Part shown: positions 21,984-34,995 of the stretch, one piece after another
Layout: each line of letters starts with the position of its first letter
How positions within the stretch are numbered: position 1 is the first letter of the stretch
Source of the DNA: Cryptomeria japonica
Lineage: Eukaryota; Streptophyta; Pinopsida; Cupressales; Cupressaceae
Length of the DNA: 64,000 nucleotides
NCBI RefSeq assembly: GCF_030272615.1
Contig: NC_081411.1
Location: 831,376,160 to 831,440,159 of the forward strand
Direction of reading: 5' to 3'
Translations under genes and position numbers: made by a program
The notes under the pieces: model-generated
The model's input: the letters and a program-made list of their open reading frames with translations, nothing else
The model's database searches: none
Told to the model about the DNA's origin: nothing

Positions 21984-22262
21984 ATACCTAACATAGTTCT
22001 AACTCTAACAATATAATAATAATGATCTTATACATTCAATATATGTATAATAAATTTGAGTATAATGAATTAATAATGTAGTGAATGATAAGAGGCACTA
22101 GAAGGTAACTAGATGTATTAGATGATTATGAGTAGTGATGTAAGCAAAACTAAGATTTTTAAGTTGTCTACACATCCTAACACACAAGTAATATATTTCA
22201 CTCAATGAGTACCCACTAACAAAAAAGGTATTTGATCAAACAAAATTGATCTTCAAGAGGAG
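21984..22262. other. AT-rich flank, nothing recognised
   Basis: Non-coding AT-rich sequence between the gypsy-1 LTR end and the LINE. It may include the LINE 5' untranslated region, whose start I cannot fix. Confidence 0.4.
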
Positions 22263-23690
22263 ATGGTGATGGGTGGAGGAGGTGAAATTTTGAATTGCTT
22301 GAAGGTGGGAAGTTGCAGAAATGGCAGTGCTAGTGCATGTGATGGGTCGGAGGATTTTGAGGAGGACGATCAGGTGTATGGGGATGGTCCTGACCGGTTC
22401 AAGGACCAAAATTAAGCTATTGATGGGGGTGGAAATTATTCCCTATCCCCCAATACCCCCTTGAAGCTTGTGCTTGAGGGTCCCAATGGCTCGGTTGCTT
22501 CGCCTGCGTCAAAGGATTTGCTAGTCTGGAATCAGAAGTGGACGAAGCTATTTAGCTTATTCCTTAAAGGTAAGAGTTCAACTCTTGTTTCTCATTATGT
22601 GGACCATGTTTTTGGCTCTTGATCCATCACAATCTCATATAGTATTGTGGATAAGGGCATTTCTATGATGGAATGTTCCCTAGTGGGAAAGTTTGTTGGC
22701 CCACAACCAAACATTAAGTCGGTCATGGCTTGGGTTCCCAAGAAATGGAAAGGCAAAGGCTAGGTTGATGTTATTGCTATGAAAAAGGTGTTTTTCTCCT
22801 TTGTCTTTACTTGTGAAGAAGATCTTTATTTTGTACTTTCAAGTGGGCCCTGGATGTTGGGGAATGCTTCTCTTGCTCTGAGAAGATGGGAACCTAGTTT
22901 TAACCTTAAGGATGCTCCTGTGACGTTGCTCCTGTGTGGGTCAAATTGCTTGGACTACCTCTTGAATTTTGAGATGAAGAAGTCTTCAGGGGTTTGGCTA
23001 CTTGTTTTGGAGAACTACTCTTTGTGAGCCCTATGACTTCCTCTAAAAAAAGGATGGATTATGTGAGGATTTGTGTCAACATCAAACAGTCGGTAGACCT
23101 TCCTTTGGAAATCAACTTCAACTTCAAATTAGGGGAGTGGGTTCAACTAGTGGAGTTTGAATTAGTCCCCTTTTCTTGTTTTCATTGCAAAAAGGTTGGG
23201 CATTGGGTGAGGGATTGTCCATCTCAGGCTTCTATAGCTATTAAGAAAGTTTGGAGGAAGAAGGAACCTAGGAAGTCCCTGGAGGAGAATGTTGTGGAAG
23301 ATTTGTCTAAGATAGTCCCTAATATGGACTCTTATGCTAATCCTAAGAAAAAATATGGTTATTCTCATATGTTTCTAGAAAATTTTCTTTGGAAGTAGAT
23401 GCTAACCCCGATGTGAATGTCAGTTTAGTCATTTTGGCAGTGGATATCCCCAATAACTTTTCTCCAAAATCTAATTTGGTGGGTTCTGCAACTGAGAAGG
23501 TGGGGGATGAAGTTTTACCCCAAGGTGCTTTGTATCTCTTGAGGAGGAGTTGTTTACAATTGTTATGTCAAGAAATAAAAGGAAGGCCTCCCCCCCTTCT
23601 AGCTCTATTGGGGTTAAGACCAAGAATCATCCAAAAGTTGATTGTGACTCTGAGTCAAGGAGTGTGGGTAGACCTTCAGGCATTATGAAT
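22263..23690 (+). pseudogene. LINE ORF1 remnant (DUF4283-like, zinc knuckle)
   Basis: ATG at 22263 opens an acidic, low-complexity N-terminus, then LVGKFVGPQPNIKSVMAWVP and SFVFTCEEDLYFVLSSGPWM, the pattern of the DUF4283 domain of plant LINE ORF1 proteins. A one-base shift near 22990 leads to the frame with CFHCKKVGHWVRDC near 23181, a CCHC RNA-binding knuckle. Stops include TAA near 22412, TGA near 22620 and TAG at 23396. It would bind LINE RNA. Confidence 0.8.
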
Positions 23691-23777
23691 AAAGATAGAC
23701 AGTAAATTTGATGTTGCCAAAGGGACTCAAAGAGCTCTTTAGTAGATGGGCCTTGTTGGCTTGCTACATTCTTGTAA

Positions 23778-26549
23778 ATGAATATTATATCATGAAATAT
23801 TAGGGGAATGAACAACCCCATAAACATGATCTCTTATCTAATATTATTAGAGATCATAGATTTGACACTTTTCTTGTGCAAGAGAGGAAGATGCAAATTG
23901 ATAAGCTTCTTAAGATTAAACTTATTTTTAAAGATTGTTGGGTTCATTATTGTGATGTTGATGGTGCTTCTAGGGGCATTGCCACTTTTTGGAATCCTAG
24001 GTTTATTGTTACTAGAATATAGCATCTTAGAGATGGGATTGTTTGAATTATGTCTCACATCCATGCTCCAAATAATAAGGTTGTGAGAAGGACCTTGTGG
24101 TTCTCTCTTTGCAACTTCATATCTAAATTTTTGATGGAGAAATGGATTCTTATGGGAGATTTTAACACTCTCTAGCTAGGAGAAAAAAGGGAGGTGCCCC
24201 AATTATGGAGGATAGAAAGCTATATATTCTTTAACTCATCAATTCCCAAGGTATTTTGGATTTGGACCTAGTTGGCTTGGCTTCACTTGGTCGAACAAAC
24301 ACAGTGGGAGTGATCTCATCTAGGTTAAATTGGATAGGGCTATGATCTCTTCAGATTGGCTTTCTTGCTACACTTGCTCCCTTTCCTCCTTATCTCGCAT
24401 CGACTCTGATCACTTCCCAATTATCCTTGCAACTTTTTTGATAAATTGTAAAAAAACCTTCCTTTTCATATTTTAGAAGATGTGGACTTTTAGTCCAGGC
24501 CTCTATAATAAGATAAAATAATGGTAGAGTATTGATGTAGCTGGTACTGCTATGTTTAGAGCTACCAAAAAGCTTGCTTCGGTCAAAACCAATATTTTGA
24601 AGTGGAATAAATATTCCTTTTGTCATATCTTTCAATCCAAATGTAAGCCTAAAGGTGATTTGGATGATGTCGAAAAGGAAATTTAGTTGTCTGGAACCTC
24701 CCAACTATTATGGATCAAGAGATTTCTATTTTGTCTAAACTTCATGATATCATTGCTAAGGAGGAGAAATATTGGAAGAAAAGATCCAGAGTGGTTTGGC
24801 TTAAAAGTGAGGACCGTAATACTAATTTTTTTCATATGTACACACTCAAGCATCATGATTCTAATATAATTCACTCTATTTCTTATAACAATGCTATGCT
24901 GGATAAAGATGAAGATATCATGGTTGCCACCACAAATTTTTCTCCTCAATGGTTTCTAATGATCAAATGCTTGTACAAGATAGCCAATTATATATTCTCA
25001 AGGATATTTTGTACTTGGTGTTGGAAGATATGAACTGGATGCTCTCCAAGATTCCATCTAATGAGGAGGTGCATGCTAGTTGTCTTCTCTTTTGAAGGTA
25101 ATAAGGCCTTGGGACTGGATGGTTTCCTGATGTTTTTCTTCCAAATCTTCTAGGATATTATTGCTAGGGATGTTATCAGAGTTGTTAGGGAATTCTTTGG
25201 TTCTTGCATGCTTCTTAAGGAACTTAATGCCACTTTCCTTCTTCTCATTCCTAAGAAAGCTAGAGCAAATCATTCCCAGGATTTTTGTCCTATTAGCTTA
25301 TGTAATTTGTTATATAAAATCTTTTCCAAAATTTTGGTGCTAAGGTTGAAAGGTCTCCTACCTCAACTGATTCTTGTCCAATAAAATAGGTTTGTTCTAG
25401 GGTGTCATATTTTAGATTCTATTCTTACAGTGCACGAAAATATCCACTCCCTTTTGCCAAACAAAAATGTTGGTTTCCTTATGAAATTGGACCTCCTCAA
25501 AGCTATGACCGAGTCAATTCAAAAATTATTTTTAAGGTGTTGTAGGCTTTTGGTTTTGGATGTCACTTTCTGCAACTAATCTCTCATCTTGTTACCACTC
25601 CTAAATTCTCAATAATCATCAATGACTCTCCATTTGGTTTTTTTCAAGCATCCAAAGGTTTATGGCGAGGAGATCCCATGTCCCCCTTCGTGTTCATTTT
25701 GATGGGGGAAGCTCTTAGTAGGCTCATCCAGCGGGAGGTTCATATTGGTAATCTCAAGGGCTTATCCCCATCCTCTTCCTCATAGGTTTTCTCTCATCAA
25801 AACTTTGTCAATGATACTATTATACTTGGTGAAAGCTCTATTCTAGAAGAGAGGAATCTTAAGAAAGCTTTGTTATAGTATGAAGAGGCTTTTGGTCAGA
25901 AGATTAGTCTTCCCAAGAGCTCCATTTTCTTTTTAAATACTCTAGAGCGGAGATGGGATATAATTGCTCATATTCTTGGCTGTTAGATTGCTTTGCTTCC
26001 TTCCTCATATTTGGGGCTCCCTCTCTAAGTTGGTCTTGCCCCATATTCCTTTTGGTCTTCCCTTATTGACAAATTTCAAGCCAAACTTGCGAACTAGAAA
26101 GGAGCTCTCCTTAGTTAGCTGGGAAACTTTAATTGGTTAAATCTTCTCTGCAAAATCTACCAGTGTATGCTATGAGACTCTTTCATGTCTCAAAGAAATT
26201 TTCCTCCAGAATGAAACTTATTCAAAAAAATTTCTTGTGGACTAGATCTGAAATCAAGAAAAGATTGTATCTTGTTGTTTGGGACCAAGTTTGTTTGCCC
26301 AAAAAACTTGGAGGTCTAGCTATTAGAAAGATCAAGGAGTTAAATGAAGTCCTTATGGCTAAACAACTTTGGAGATCTTTGAAAGATAGCAATAAATGGA
26401 TTTCCATTGTCAACAACAAATATTTAGCCTCTTATGAGAAATTTTGTATTTTTTTGGGTGATGATATACCATTGGCTGCTTCCTTTGTGCTTTGGAGTAA
26501 CCTCTCAAAATCCAAGTTTGTTATTTTGAAAGGTCATGCAACTATTTAA
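23778..26549 (+). pseudogene. LINE ORF2 remnant (endonuclease and reverse transcriptase)
   Basis: ATG at 23778 gives MNIIS-stop-NIRGMNNP, where TGA replaces the Trp of the usual W-N-x-R-G start. The endonuclease keeps MGDFN near 24150 and the RIDSDHFPI motif near 24390 (SDH catalytic His). RT traces follow: a degenerate segment around 25100-25200, FLIPKKARANHSQDFCPISL near 25230, then NFVNDTIILG near 25800, where Asn takes the place of the first Asp of the usual F-A-D-D motif. The last segment, 26133-26549, has LGGLAIRKIKELNEVLMAKQ, typical of the region after the RT palm. At least four frameshifts and many stops are present. Confidence 0.82.
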
Positions 26550-26712
26550 TGTTTTGGATCTTCTTCATGTTTCCCAATGTTGGTTCTTATTCTTAGGCGT
26601 CATTTTATATCAGAGAATTTTTGTAAACCCTTTTCTCTACCTTTATGTCAATTTTGAAATTATTGGGAGTATTTCTATTCAAAATAAAATGTTTGCTAGT
26701 TTTAAGTCACCT

Positions 26713-27247
26713 ATGTGAATAGAGTAACTTGATAAAAGTGTGGATAAAGTAATATATCTTACCTGATTAAAAAGATTAAAATAGTGTGGTTTAGTCTTGA
26801 TATATGAGGTGTGAATAAAATAATGTGTGCTGTAAACAAAAGTTAATTTATTTTTATTTATGGTTATTATTATATTTCAAAAATAAGTTAGCAATTTTTC
26901 TTTTCTTACACACTTTAATTTTAATTTAAAAAAGAATGTGGGTTTACAATATATTTAGCTTATATTTTATTTATAACTTATATAAATACAAGTTATTTAG
27001 ATTAACATATATCTCATATAGCTTATCACAATTGTTGTAGCCATTTTATAGTTCCTATAGCTAATTATAGTTCATGTATCGAGTTCATAATTCTTTTAGC
27101 CAATTTTTATATCAATTTTAGAGAATATATTTTTATCTTCACTATTGATATAGCTATATTTCATCCTCCTCAAAATTAATTCCTACAACCCTTACACAGA
27201 TAGCTGCTACACCTTTCACAAGTTTACAATTGTAATTATTAAAATAA
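26713..27247. other. AT-rich region, nothing recognised
   Basis: Very AT-rich non-coding sequence; no reading frame, repeat or RNA gene could be supported. Confidence 0.4.
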
Positions 27248-27385
27248 GAAAAGATGAATAACCTAGAATACATAATGCAAATGAATAAAAATGAAACCAT
27301 GAACGTAAATGATTCAAGATCAAAATAATAACTCAGGGTTAGTATCTATTTGTTTGCACTATGTATTCCAAGTTATTCATCTTTC
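27248..27385. repeat. Imperfect inverted repeat, arms of about 42 bp
   Basis: Left arm 27248-27290 contains AAAGATGAATAAC and GAATACATA. The right arm, about 27344-27385, read on the other strand, gives AAAGATGAATAAC and GAATACATA at the same spacing; about 35 of 42 positions pair. The loop is about 53 bp. It could be a MITE relic or a structured part of an old LTR. Confidence 0.6.
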
Positions 27386-27410
27386 TAGATCTAACATGGT
27401 ATAAGAGGAG
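27386..27410 (+). other. Possible relic LTR end and copia primer site
   Basis: CTAACA followed directly by TGGTATAAGAGG (27397-27408) resembles an LTR end plus TGGTATCAGAGC with two changes. No pol sequence follows, so this is only a hint of a copia relic. Confidence 0.25.
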
Positions 27411-28440
27411 TTTTGGTGCAAGAAGAGATTTTAGTTTCCTTATTTGAGAGTTTTAGGGGGTCTAATAAGTTTAATATAGGTTTCCTAAAAACCTAATAGG
27501 TTTTCTCTTGCATCTTCGAGTAATTTGGAGAATCAAAAAAGTTTGACGAATATATTTTAACCTCTCAAGTTTTATGCATATATATTCTAATATATGGGTG
27601 TTTGCAACATTATGGCAATCTTGATTTTTTAACTTCTCCATAACATCCAAAAGGCTTGAGAAAGTCATATTTGGCTTTCATTTCACCAAAATTGAAGATC
27701 AAAAGTTTATTTTACAAAATAGGGGTTTCAAGCTTAGATTTGGAGGCCAACTTTCAATTAGAGAATTTTCACGTGCAACAAATCCTATGGCTGGCTAGGA
27801 CAGTAGTTGTTGGATCTCACTTGGGTTTCCCTAACTACGCTTGCTCAAAGCCGATACTTAGATGTTTGACCCCACTGGCTCCACTCCACGACACTCACTT
27901 CTTTGGGGCAGCCAAGCATCAATCCCCATGGTGAACTTTGTATCTCTACTAAGAACCATAAGGACATGAGATGTCATCAGAGGTCCAACCTCCTATACCA
28001 ACAACTAGAAGGTTTTTGGTCTCTAAGCACAAAGGTTTTTAGTCAAGACATCCATTCGGGTGGTCATAATTAGTAGCGCTTTCCACTCTGTTAAAGAAGG
28101 CCTTCCAACTTGCAGAGGTTATGCTCTACAAGTTTTCACGTGCCACACAGATACTAAGGGAGACATAACGTCGTTATGACAACATGTAACACATGTCGCT
28201 TGCAACTTTCATCACAAACGCATTTGTTTATAATGGTTTGGACGGGCTCAACTTCATCTTGTTACCACTTGGGTCATTCCCTCTCACCAATGCCTATGTG
28301 AAATGCCAAGCAAATTGAGAGGCAGACCCTCTAAAGGTAAAAGCACACACACACACAATGAAATAGGACAAAGCAAACATGGTGTTCATTAACCTTTAGG
28401 AAATTGAAGTGTGCACTAAGCTAAAAAGATTAGTCACAAA
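27411..28440. other. Unassigned non-coding sequence
   Basis: Mixed-composition DNA with a short (AC)n run near 28343. Around 27830-28300 the GC content is higher than the surroundings, but no domain is recognisable in any frame. Confidence 0.35.
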
Positions 28441-29020
28441 AAGAAATCAAAACATATTGACCAGAACTAAACATTAGTCTAGTTAACAAAATTTTAAAAT
28501 TTAATCTAATTAACAAATTAAAAATCTAGTTCTAATCTAAAAGTAAAAGTAAAAGTCTTAATCTAATTAACCAAAATTGAAATCTAAATCAAATCTAATT
28601 GAAAACTAAATTAATTAAAAACTAATAATTAAAACTAATTACCCAAACCAAAATTTAAATCTAATTAATTAAACAACACTAATTAACAAAATTTAAAATC
28701 TAACTTAAATAAATCTAAATTAATAAAAATCTAATTCTAAATAATTTAAATCTAAATTAACTAATTAAAAACTAATAACTAAACTAATAGTTAAAATTGA
28801 AGAAAACAAAAGAAAAAAAAAAGCAACTTAATTATTAAAACTAAAAAAACACTAAACTTTTTTAAGAAAACTAAAACTAAAACCTAATAAAAACTAAAAA
28901 CTAAACTTTTTTTAAAATTAACAACTAACTAAACTTATTAAAAACTAAAAAAAACTACGTAAAACTAAAAACTAAAGCTTTTAAAAAGTAAAAAGTAAAC
29001 TTAACAAAAAAAGAAATTAA
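28441..29020. repeat. Low-complexity A/T tract built of aactaa/aattaa units
   Basis: About 580 bp made almost only of A, T and scattered C in phrases such as ctaattaac, actaaaac and aaaatctaa. No fixed period was evident by eye. It looks like simple-sequence expansion, not coding DNA. Confidence 0.7.
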
Positions 29021-29299
29021 ATCTCACACCTCACGCCATTAATCACACATGCAGACAAAACAAATTCTTGAATGTATTTTTCAGACATTATTTTAGATTT
29101 CAAAACCTTCTTAGCAGATTTTAGTAACCAATTTGATAGATTAAAAAGTTTTGTTTTTTTTAACAACCACAGATCAAAATGTAGATTGAAACATTATTTT
29201 TCTTTTTCAGCAAGCCAGCAGATTTATAATCATGTTTCAATAGCTTCAAAATGGATAACAAAATGTTTTTTAACAGATTTGTATGATGAACAACATTAG

Positions 29300-30692
29300 A
29301 ATCTCCCCACGAATGCCAACGAATTGTAAAGCACCAAAAAGACACATATCTGCAACCATTTAAAAGCACATATCAATAAGAGCATATTCATGTCGAGTTC
29401 ACCAGAATGTGCGCAACAAAATTGGTTAGAATCATCAACCAAAAACCAATTGAACACATGCAATAAGGTCACCAAAAGAAGTAAAATAAACTAAAGCAAA
29501 TTAAACCAATTTTACTCCATTCGACGAAGGCCTCGTTGCTCCTTCTTTCTTCTCTAATTATGTTGATATGTTGGCTCAATCCATTATGCATTCAAATGAA
29601 GCAAGGGAAAAAGCATGATAGGCGAGAATACTTGAAGATATGAAAATGAAAGAAAAAGTATGAGAATAATCGCATATGTAAAGTGTTCGAAGTGTCTGAT
29701 AAAAGGAAAATGACTCAAATTTATAGAGGAAGAAGATCGGAATGGATGGTTGTGATCAAAAAATGATCAATGGCTCATATTAGTCAGAAAGAAGAGTTAA
29801 GTGGAGGTAAATGGGAAACCTTCATTTTCGAACAAAAAGCAAAAAAGAGAAGCTTTTATTTTCGAACAAAAAGCAAAAAGAGAAACTTTTCATAAATGAA
29901 AAGCGAAGTGAGGTGCTTTTTGGAAGGTGGAAGAGTTAAGTGAAGAAAGGAAATGAGGTGGAAATTAATAATTATAAATTATTAATTTTTTCTCATTTCC
30001 AAATTACCCAATTAAATAAATAAATTATTTTATTATGAACTTAGGATAAGAGGAGTAAATTCATTTACCTAGGGAGAAATGTTAATAAAGATGATATGAC
30101 TGAAATGAAGAAATTAATGAAATAATTACATGATTTCAACCCGAATATCGAATTAGGCCCAAATTATGACTGATTGGCAATATTGACAAAATTGATGACA
30201 ATTGACAAGGAAAAATGATCAAAAAGAACATAATCCAAAGGTGTTTTGATAAAACGAGGAAATTGATAATGATGATAATGACAAGATGATTGAACGCAAT
30301 AAAGGCAAATGAGATGTCAAAATGATTAATTATGAAATTGCAATCGATTTAAATTGATAATGTCGATTAACAGAAGACTAATGGAAATTGATTAAAGATA
30401 ATCGAAAAGGATTTGACAAAAAGATTGAAGAGATTGATAATTAATGACTGAATAATTATCAATAAAGGCTGATTTAGGACCAAATGATCAAACAATAAAA
30501 CTGTCAATCATGATGATTTAGGACCAAATATGATTGAATAGGTTTGATAGGGTTGGAAAGGAGTCATATAGAATAGGAAGAATGACCTAATGTCCACACA
30601 TGATGAAAATCAAATGTGACATAGAAGACATGTTAAAAATTAAGGTTTAGCGATGTAGGCATAAACCAATTTTTAATGTCTACAATTCTATC
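29300..30692 (-). repeat. Possible solo LTR or LTR relic, minus strand, gypsy type
   Basis: Read on the minus strand, TGTAGACATTAAAAATTGG from 30692 resembles the gypsy-2 LTR start (TGTATACACCTAAAAATGG), and a minus-strand CTATAAAT box lies at 29719-29726 in a similar setting. No polypurine tract precedes it, which fits a solo LTR. The other end is not defined; 29300 is a guess. Confidence 0.35.
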
Positions 30693-32300
30693 AATTTAGG
30701 TCAACACATTGAGATGAGGTATCTCTGGACAAAAGACCCATGTTTTAGCCCTAATGGACTCAAAATTATTTAATTGTCAAACTAAAAAAATTAAATACTT
30801 TAATTATTACAAAAAAAATTGTGTTACCTATCCTAATGGTGATATTTTGTATTACTAAATTCTCGCATTGGATGTCCTTTAGCCTAGATTCTATAACAAC
30901 TCTGGATACCTCAATCAAATTAATTTGAGATTTGCATTTTGCCTCATCCATTGGAGCATGTTTCACTTAGTATTAAATGTGATTTTATTATTGAACGTAA
31001 CATTCAGCATTTGCACCACTTGAGCTCATCATATTTAATGATATTATTTTGGTATCTTAATACAAATAAGGGTCAAGTGTTTGTGAACTCAACATCCCTT
31101 ATGTATGATGTGATCATAAGTTTTCCTATTTATATTTTGTTCCCTTCTCTTTAGCTTATAATTAATACTATGATTCATCTTCCCTTTTTGTAAATAATAT
31201 AAAAGTAAACTATAAGATACCCTTAATACATCTTTATATAAAACAAATAAATGAATTATACCTTGCTAAAGTTTTACATATCTAATAGTGTAAATACTCT
31301 CATTTTTGGAGAGGTTCAAACTTGAATTTTACTTATATTTCTCTTCAACTATATTTAAACTTGTTTAAGTATTAGTATATTAGCAAATAAAATTATTTAA
31401 CTATAATTTATAAATAATTGCTACAATTTATTCTTAGATTGTTTTCCTATATAACAAATAAAACATAAATTTAAAAATAATTTATCTTTAATATTAATTT
31501 AGGTATCTTTTTTCCACTTAAATGCTACACTTATATTATAATTTATTTTAAAATCTAATAACCATTACTTGTTAAGATATAATACCGATTAATAATAAAA
31601 ATAGAATATAATAAAACTTACACATCATAAAGTATAACATACTAATTATTAAAAAGGATACAAAATCCAAATAACTTATTAAATAAGAGTTAAAGAAGCA
31701 AAGCATTAAGTGATGAAATCTTGCTCTTTAACTTGCTTTAAAATATAATAATATTATTCTTTTCTTCTAATGCTCCATGCTTGTAGCATAAACTAACCAA
31801 ACTTATATTCTTAAATGAAAGTCCAAGAAATAGTTATCTACCAAACCTAATTATTATGACAGGACAAGCTCCATGTTCTATGATTTGTCTAGGAGGAATG
31901 AAGTCACTAAGAAGACAAAAGAAGTTTGAAAGTGATAAGGTGGTGCTATATTATTTTATCCACAAAGGGGTGCGCATGCTTTCAATTTGAAAGCAATGTT
32001 CAGACAAAATTTGAGTCAATAATTATGGGCCCATTCTCTATCCTTCCAAGGCATATGCTTGTTTGTCCTCAATTATTTCATTCTTTTAAATCAATGTAGA
32101 AAATGAAAGTATGTGATGGAATTGAGAGGGTTGCCTTGGAAGCATCCACTTGAATGAGTTTTGTCCATATATTGAAATCTTAGAATAACAATATATCACC
32201 ACACAAACTTTGTGCAATTCTTTATCCATATTGGAACATAATTCTTTCTAGTCACTTTCTTATGTCATATCCCAAAAAGACATTTTTAACATTTTTAAAA
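30693..32300. other. AT-rich region, nothing recognised
   Basis: Long AT-rich non-coding stretch without a convincing reading frame or repeat. Confidence 0.4.
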
Positions 32301-32640
32301 AGGTTTGGAATTGTTTTAGTATTAGATCCCATTGACCATATTTTTAGAATGATGGTTATTTTATTTTTCTTAAATGTCACTTTTTAATAAGATAATTTTT
32401 TACATAATTTAAAATTGAATATTTATTATATTTTTTAGAGTTTTATATTTATATCAAGGAAGTTTCAAAAATAACGTTTTTTAAAGGTTTGGAGTTGTTC
32501 GAGTATCAGATCTCATTGACCATATTCTTAGATTTTTTTTTCTAAAATGTCATTTTTTTAATAAGATAATTTCTATACATAATCTAAAATAAAATATTTA
32601 CTATATCTTTTGTAGTTTTATACTTGTTTTAGTATTAGAT
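32301..32640. repeat. Tandem repeat, period about 184 bp
   Basis: AGGTTTGGAATTGTTTTAGT at 32301 recurs as AGGTTTGGAGTTGTTCGAGT at 32485, followed in both by (c/t)ATTGACCATATT and TTTTTAATAAGATAATTT. The second unit is shorter (about 136 bp) and a third, partial unit (ACTTGTTTTAGTATTAGAT) begins near 32622. Confidence 0.7.
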
Positions 32641-33040
32641 TTTAATAAGTATAATTTGACCATTTTCAATTTCTTAGAATGTGAATCTTTCCTAGAATAT
32701 TATTTTGAATTTTAAATTTAATGTTAATTATATTAAAAAAAATTATATAAGTTTATAGTCTTTTAAACACTCAAAATATTACTGTATTGTGTTTTTATCT
32801 TTTGGATAAGTTCATACATACTTTTGTGTCTTGTATAATCTAAACTTTCTTTTTTTCACTATTTTTTTTTTCCTTTCATGAACCTAAAATCTTAGCACCT
32901 CTTATAGTCAAATTGGGTTAATAATTGTTTAAAAAATAAGTTTGTCGAAAAAGAATTATATAGCACTCATCTAGCATTCACATGCTCTCCATATAGATCT
33001 GAAGCATGTTATTTAAATGCAAGGTTTTCACCCACCACAC

Positions 33041-33783
33041 ACAGCATGGAGCTTCATAAATTGTAAACCCTTACAATTTCACACTCCTTTTGGGCCCTTA
33101 CTTTAGTGTGTCCTTTTTCCTATATCATTTCAAGCTTATTTGAGGTTCTATCCTATTTTAAATTTCAATACACTTCATTTCCCACATAAATGTCATCAAT
33201 CCTAATATAAATTTCAGATCAAATATTAGGGCCCTATTATCTCACTTCAATCAAAGGTATAATCACTTCAATTCAACATTTCCATTCAAGCATTTCACTT
33301 AGATTTAGTCTCTGCCCTACCAGGGGTAAGCTCTCTCTGTCATCATCATTGTTGTAGGGTTAATTCCAACCTAAGGTTTGTAGCCTAGGAAAGCCCTATA
33401 TAGCCCAATACCATTTTCCTGCCTTTTTAGGCTCAAAAACAAGTTCCAAACTCAATTTGAAGGTACATGAGCATAATGCAATAAAAAACAAAAGGCAACA
33501 AGAAAAATTCAAAAAAAAGGCTAGGACTATGACACTTAGTGCCAGAGTCTAGGTGTTTTGACCTATAATTTAACTAGAAGCCAGTGTGGAGACTCTTGAG
33601 ACTAGTTTGACCCATGTTCTACACCTAGATAGTTGTCAGGAATAGGCCACCTAGCCATAGTATCCACCCATTTTGAGCTCGGATTTCAAACGCAAGTTCC
33701 TCTTTGTATCCCCTTTCCAATTCTGTACATCTTAGTTGATTCTCATACTTGCTTTTGTCTATTTATGTTGAATTTATTCAATT
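33041..33783 (+). repeat. LTR relic related to gypsy-1
   Basis: The segment ATTGTAAACCCTTACAATTT to GGGCCCTTACTTTAGTGTG (33060-33110) aligns with the gypsy-1 LTR start (ATTGCACCCCTTTGCAATTT to GGGTTCTTACCTTAGTGTT). It ends where the gypsy-2 3' LTR begins, so gypsy-2 seems to have landed in or beside it. Internal sequence to the left was not identified. Confidence 0.45.
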
Positions 33784-33790
33784 CTCCAGC

Positions 33791-34995
33791 AAATTAGGGT
33801 CAATTGTAATAAACAAGCACAATTAATGAGACAACAAAAACATAAATGGAAAGCAAATTAAAAACTACATAATGAAACCAAACCATAAGCCTTCCTTGAG
33901 ATGTCCCATCTTCCTCTATTTTTAAGGACCTTGAAGGTGTTGGATTTGTTGGCTCTCAACAGAGCAATGACCTCCAAAGTGGCAACTCAAAAATTGAGTA
34001 GCTACTTCATGATTATAAAAATGTATGAGGCTAAGATGATTGTATACATGATTAGCTAAAATGGTGATTTAAGCTACATGATTGATAAATGGAAACTAAA
34101 TTAACATTCTAAGAGTTATTCTAAACATGCTAATATTGATCTAATTGTCAATTATGCTAGATGATTAAGATATAAAATGCCTATAATGATGATGCTAAAA
34201 TCTAGGATGCAAGGGATCTTTATTGCTCCAAAATGAGGGGTATTTATAGGATTTCCAAGGCCAAAGCTAAGGTGGTAGGAATCGACAGTCTAGATTCGGT
34301 CTAAAGATATCAAGGGCTAGGATTGAGGAAGTTGGAGAAGAGGTTGGAGGGAGGGACACATGTCAGTTTTGTGGTGACAAGTGTCAAGGAACCTTTCTCA
34401 TGAGAGGACAAGCGTCCAAGGAGAGAGGATATGTGCCCAAAGTGCCATGTGTCTCAAGGATGGGATATCCAACTCACAGGAGGTTAGAATAAAAGAGGTT
34501 AGGATGTCCAAGATAGGATAGGGTATGTTAAACCTAGGATTAGATAGAACGGGTTAGGTTAGCGAGTGGTTAGGCTAGGTGGTTAGAAGTTAGGAGCCAT
34601 GTAATTCAAATAATTAGGAAAATGGATAATTAATCTCAACAAACTTGAATTTGTTAATCTTAATTATGGGATTAGAAGAATTTATTTAAATGGGGGGAGG
34701 ATTAATTAATTTAGATTAATTAATCAAAGGAGATTATTGAAATAAACTTAATGAATAAATCCTTAGATTTATTTATAAGTAGATGAATAGGGAAATTAAT
34801 CAAATTACTTGTGAATTTAATTAATTAGAAAGGGAGATTAATTAAATAACTATGTATTTAATTAATTATCTTCAAACCATTTTTAGGTGTATACATTTTT
34901 CCCCTCTTTGAAGCGATGTGTGACGATGAAAGGGAGATTAATTAAATAACTATGTATTTAATTAATTATCTTCAAACCATTTTTAGGTGTATACA
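33791..34995 (-). repeat. gypsy-2 3' LTR
   Basis: It aligns with 62842-63951. On the minus strand it starts TGTATACACC right after AAAGAGGGGAAAAA, a polypurine tract; this boundary is present twice (LTR start at 34895 and 34995) because of a 100-bp tandem duplication. The last seven or eight bases at the low-coordinate end (TGATACT in the other LTR) are replaced by CTCCAGC. Against the other LTR it has a 15-bp gain near 34710 and lacks about 17 bp near 34600. Confidence 0.88.
34241..34248 (-). promoter_or_regulatory. Probable TATA box in gypsy-2 LTR
   Basis: Minus-strand TATAAATA, kept in both LTRs (also 63293-63300), about 650 bp after the LTR start; probable U3 promoter. Confidence 0.5.

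Larger units (their letters stand above)
22263..26712 (+). mobile_element. L1-type LINE, degraded and lacking its 3' end
   Basis: Two reading regions in the usual order are visible: ORF1 with a DUF4283-like domain and one zinc knuckle, then ORF2 with an apurinic endonuclease and reverse transcriptase. Similarity fades after about 26550 (last traces to about 26712). No RNase H, no terminal zinc-binding segment, no poly(A) tail and no target duplication were found. Loss at the 3' side is the reverse of the 5' truncation typical of LINEs and suggests later deletion or rearrangement. Confidence 0.85.

Noticed and set aside
27656-27934. Plus-strand 92-codon frame
   Set aside because: No motif, no homologous pattern recognised, and no continuation on either side; not supported as a gene.
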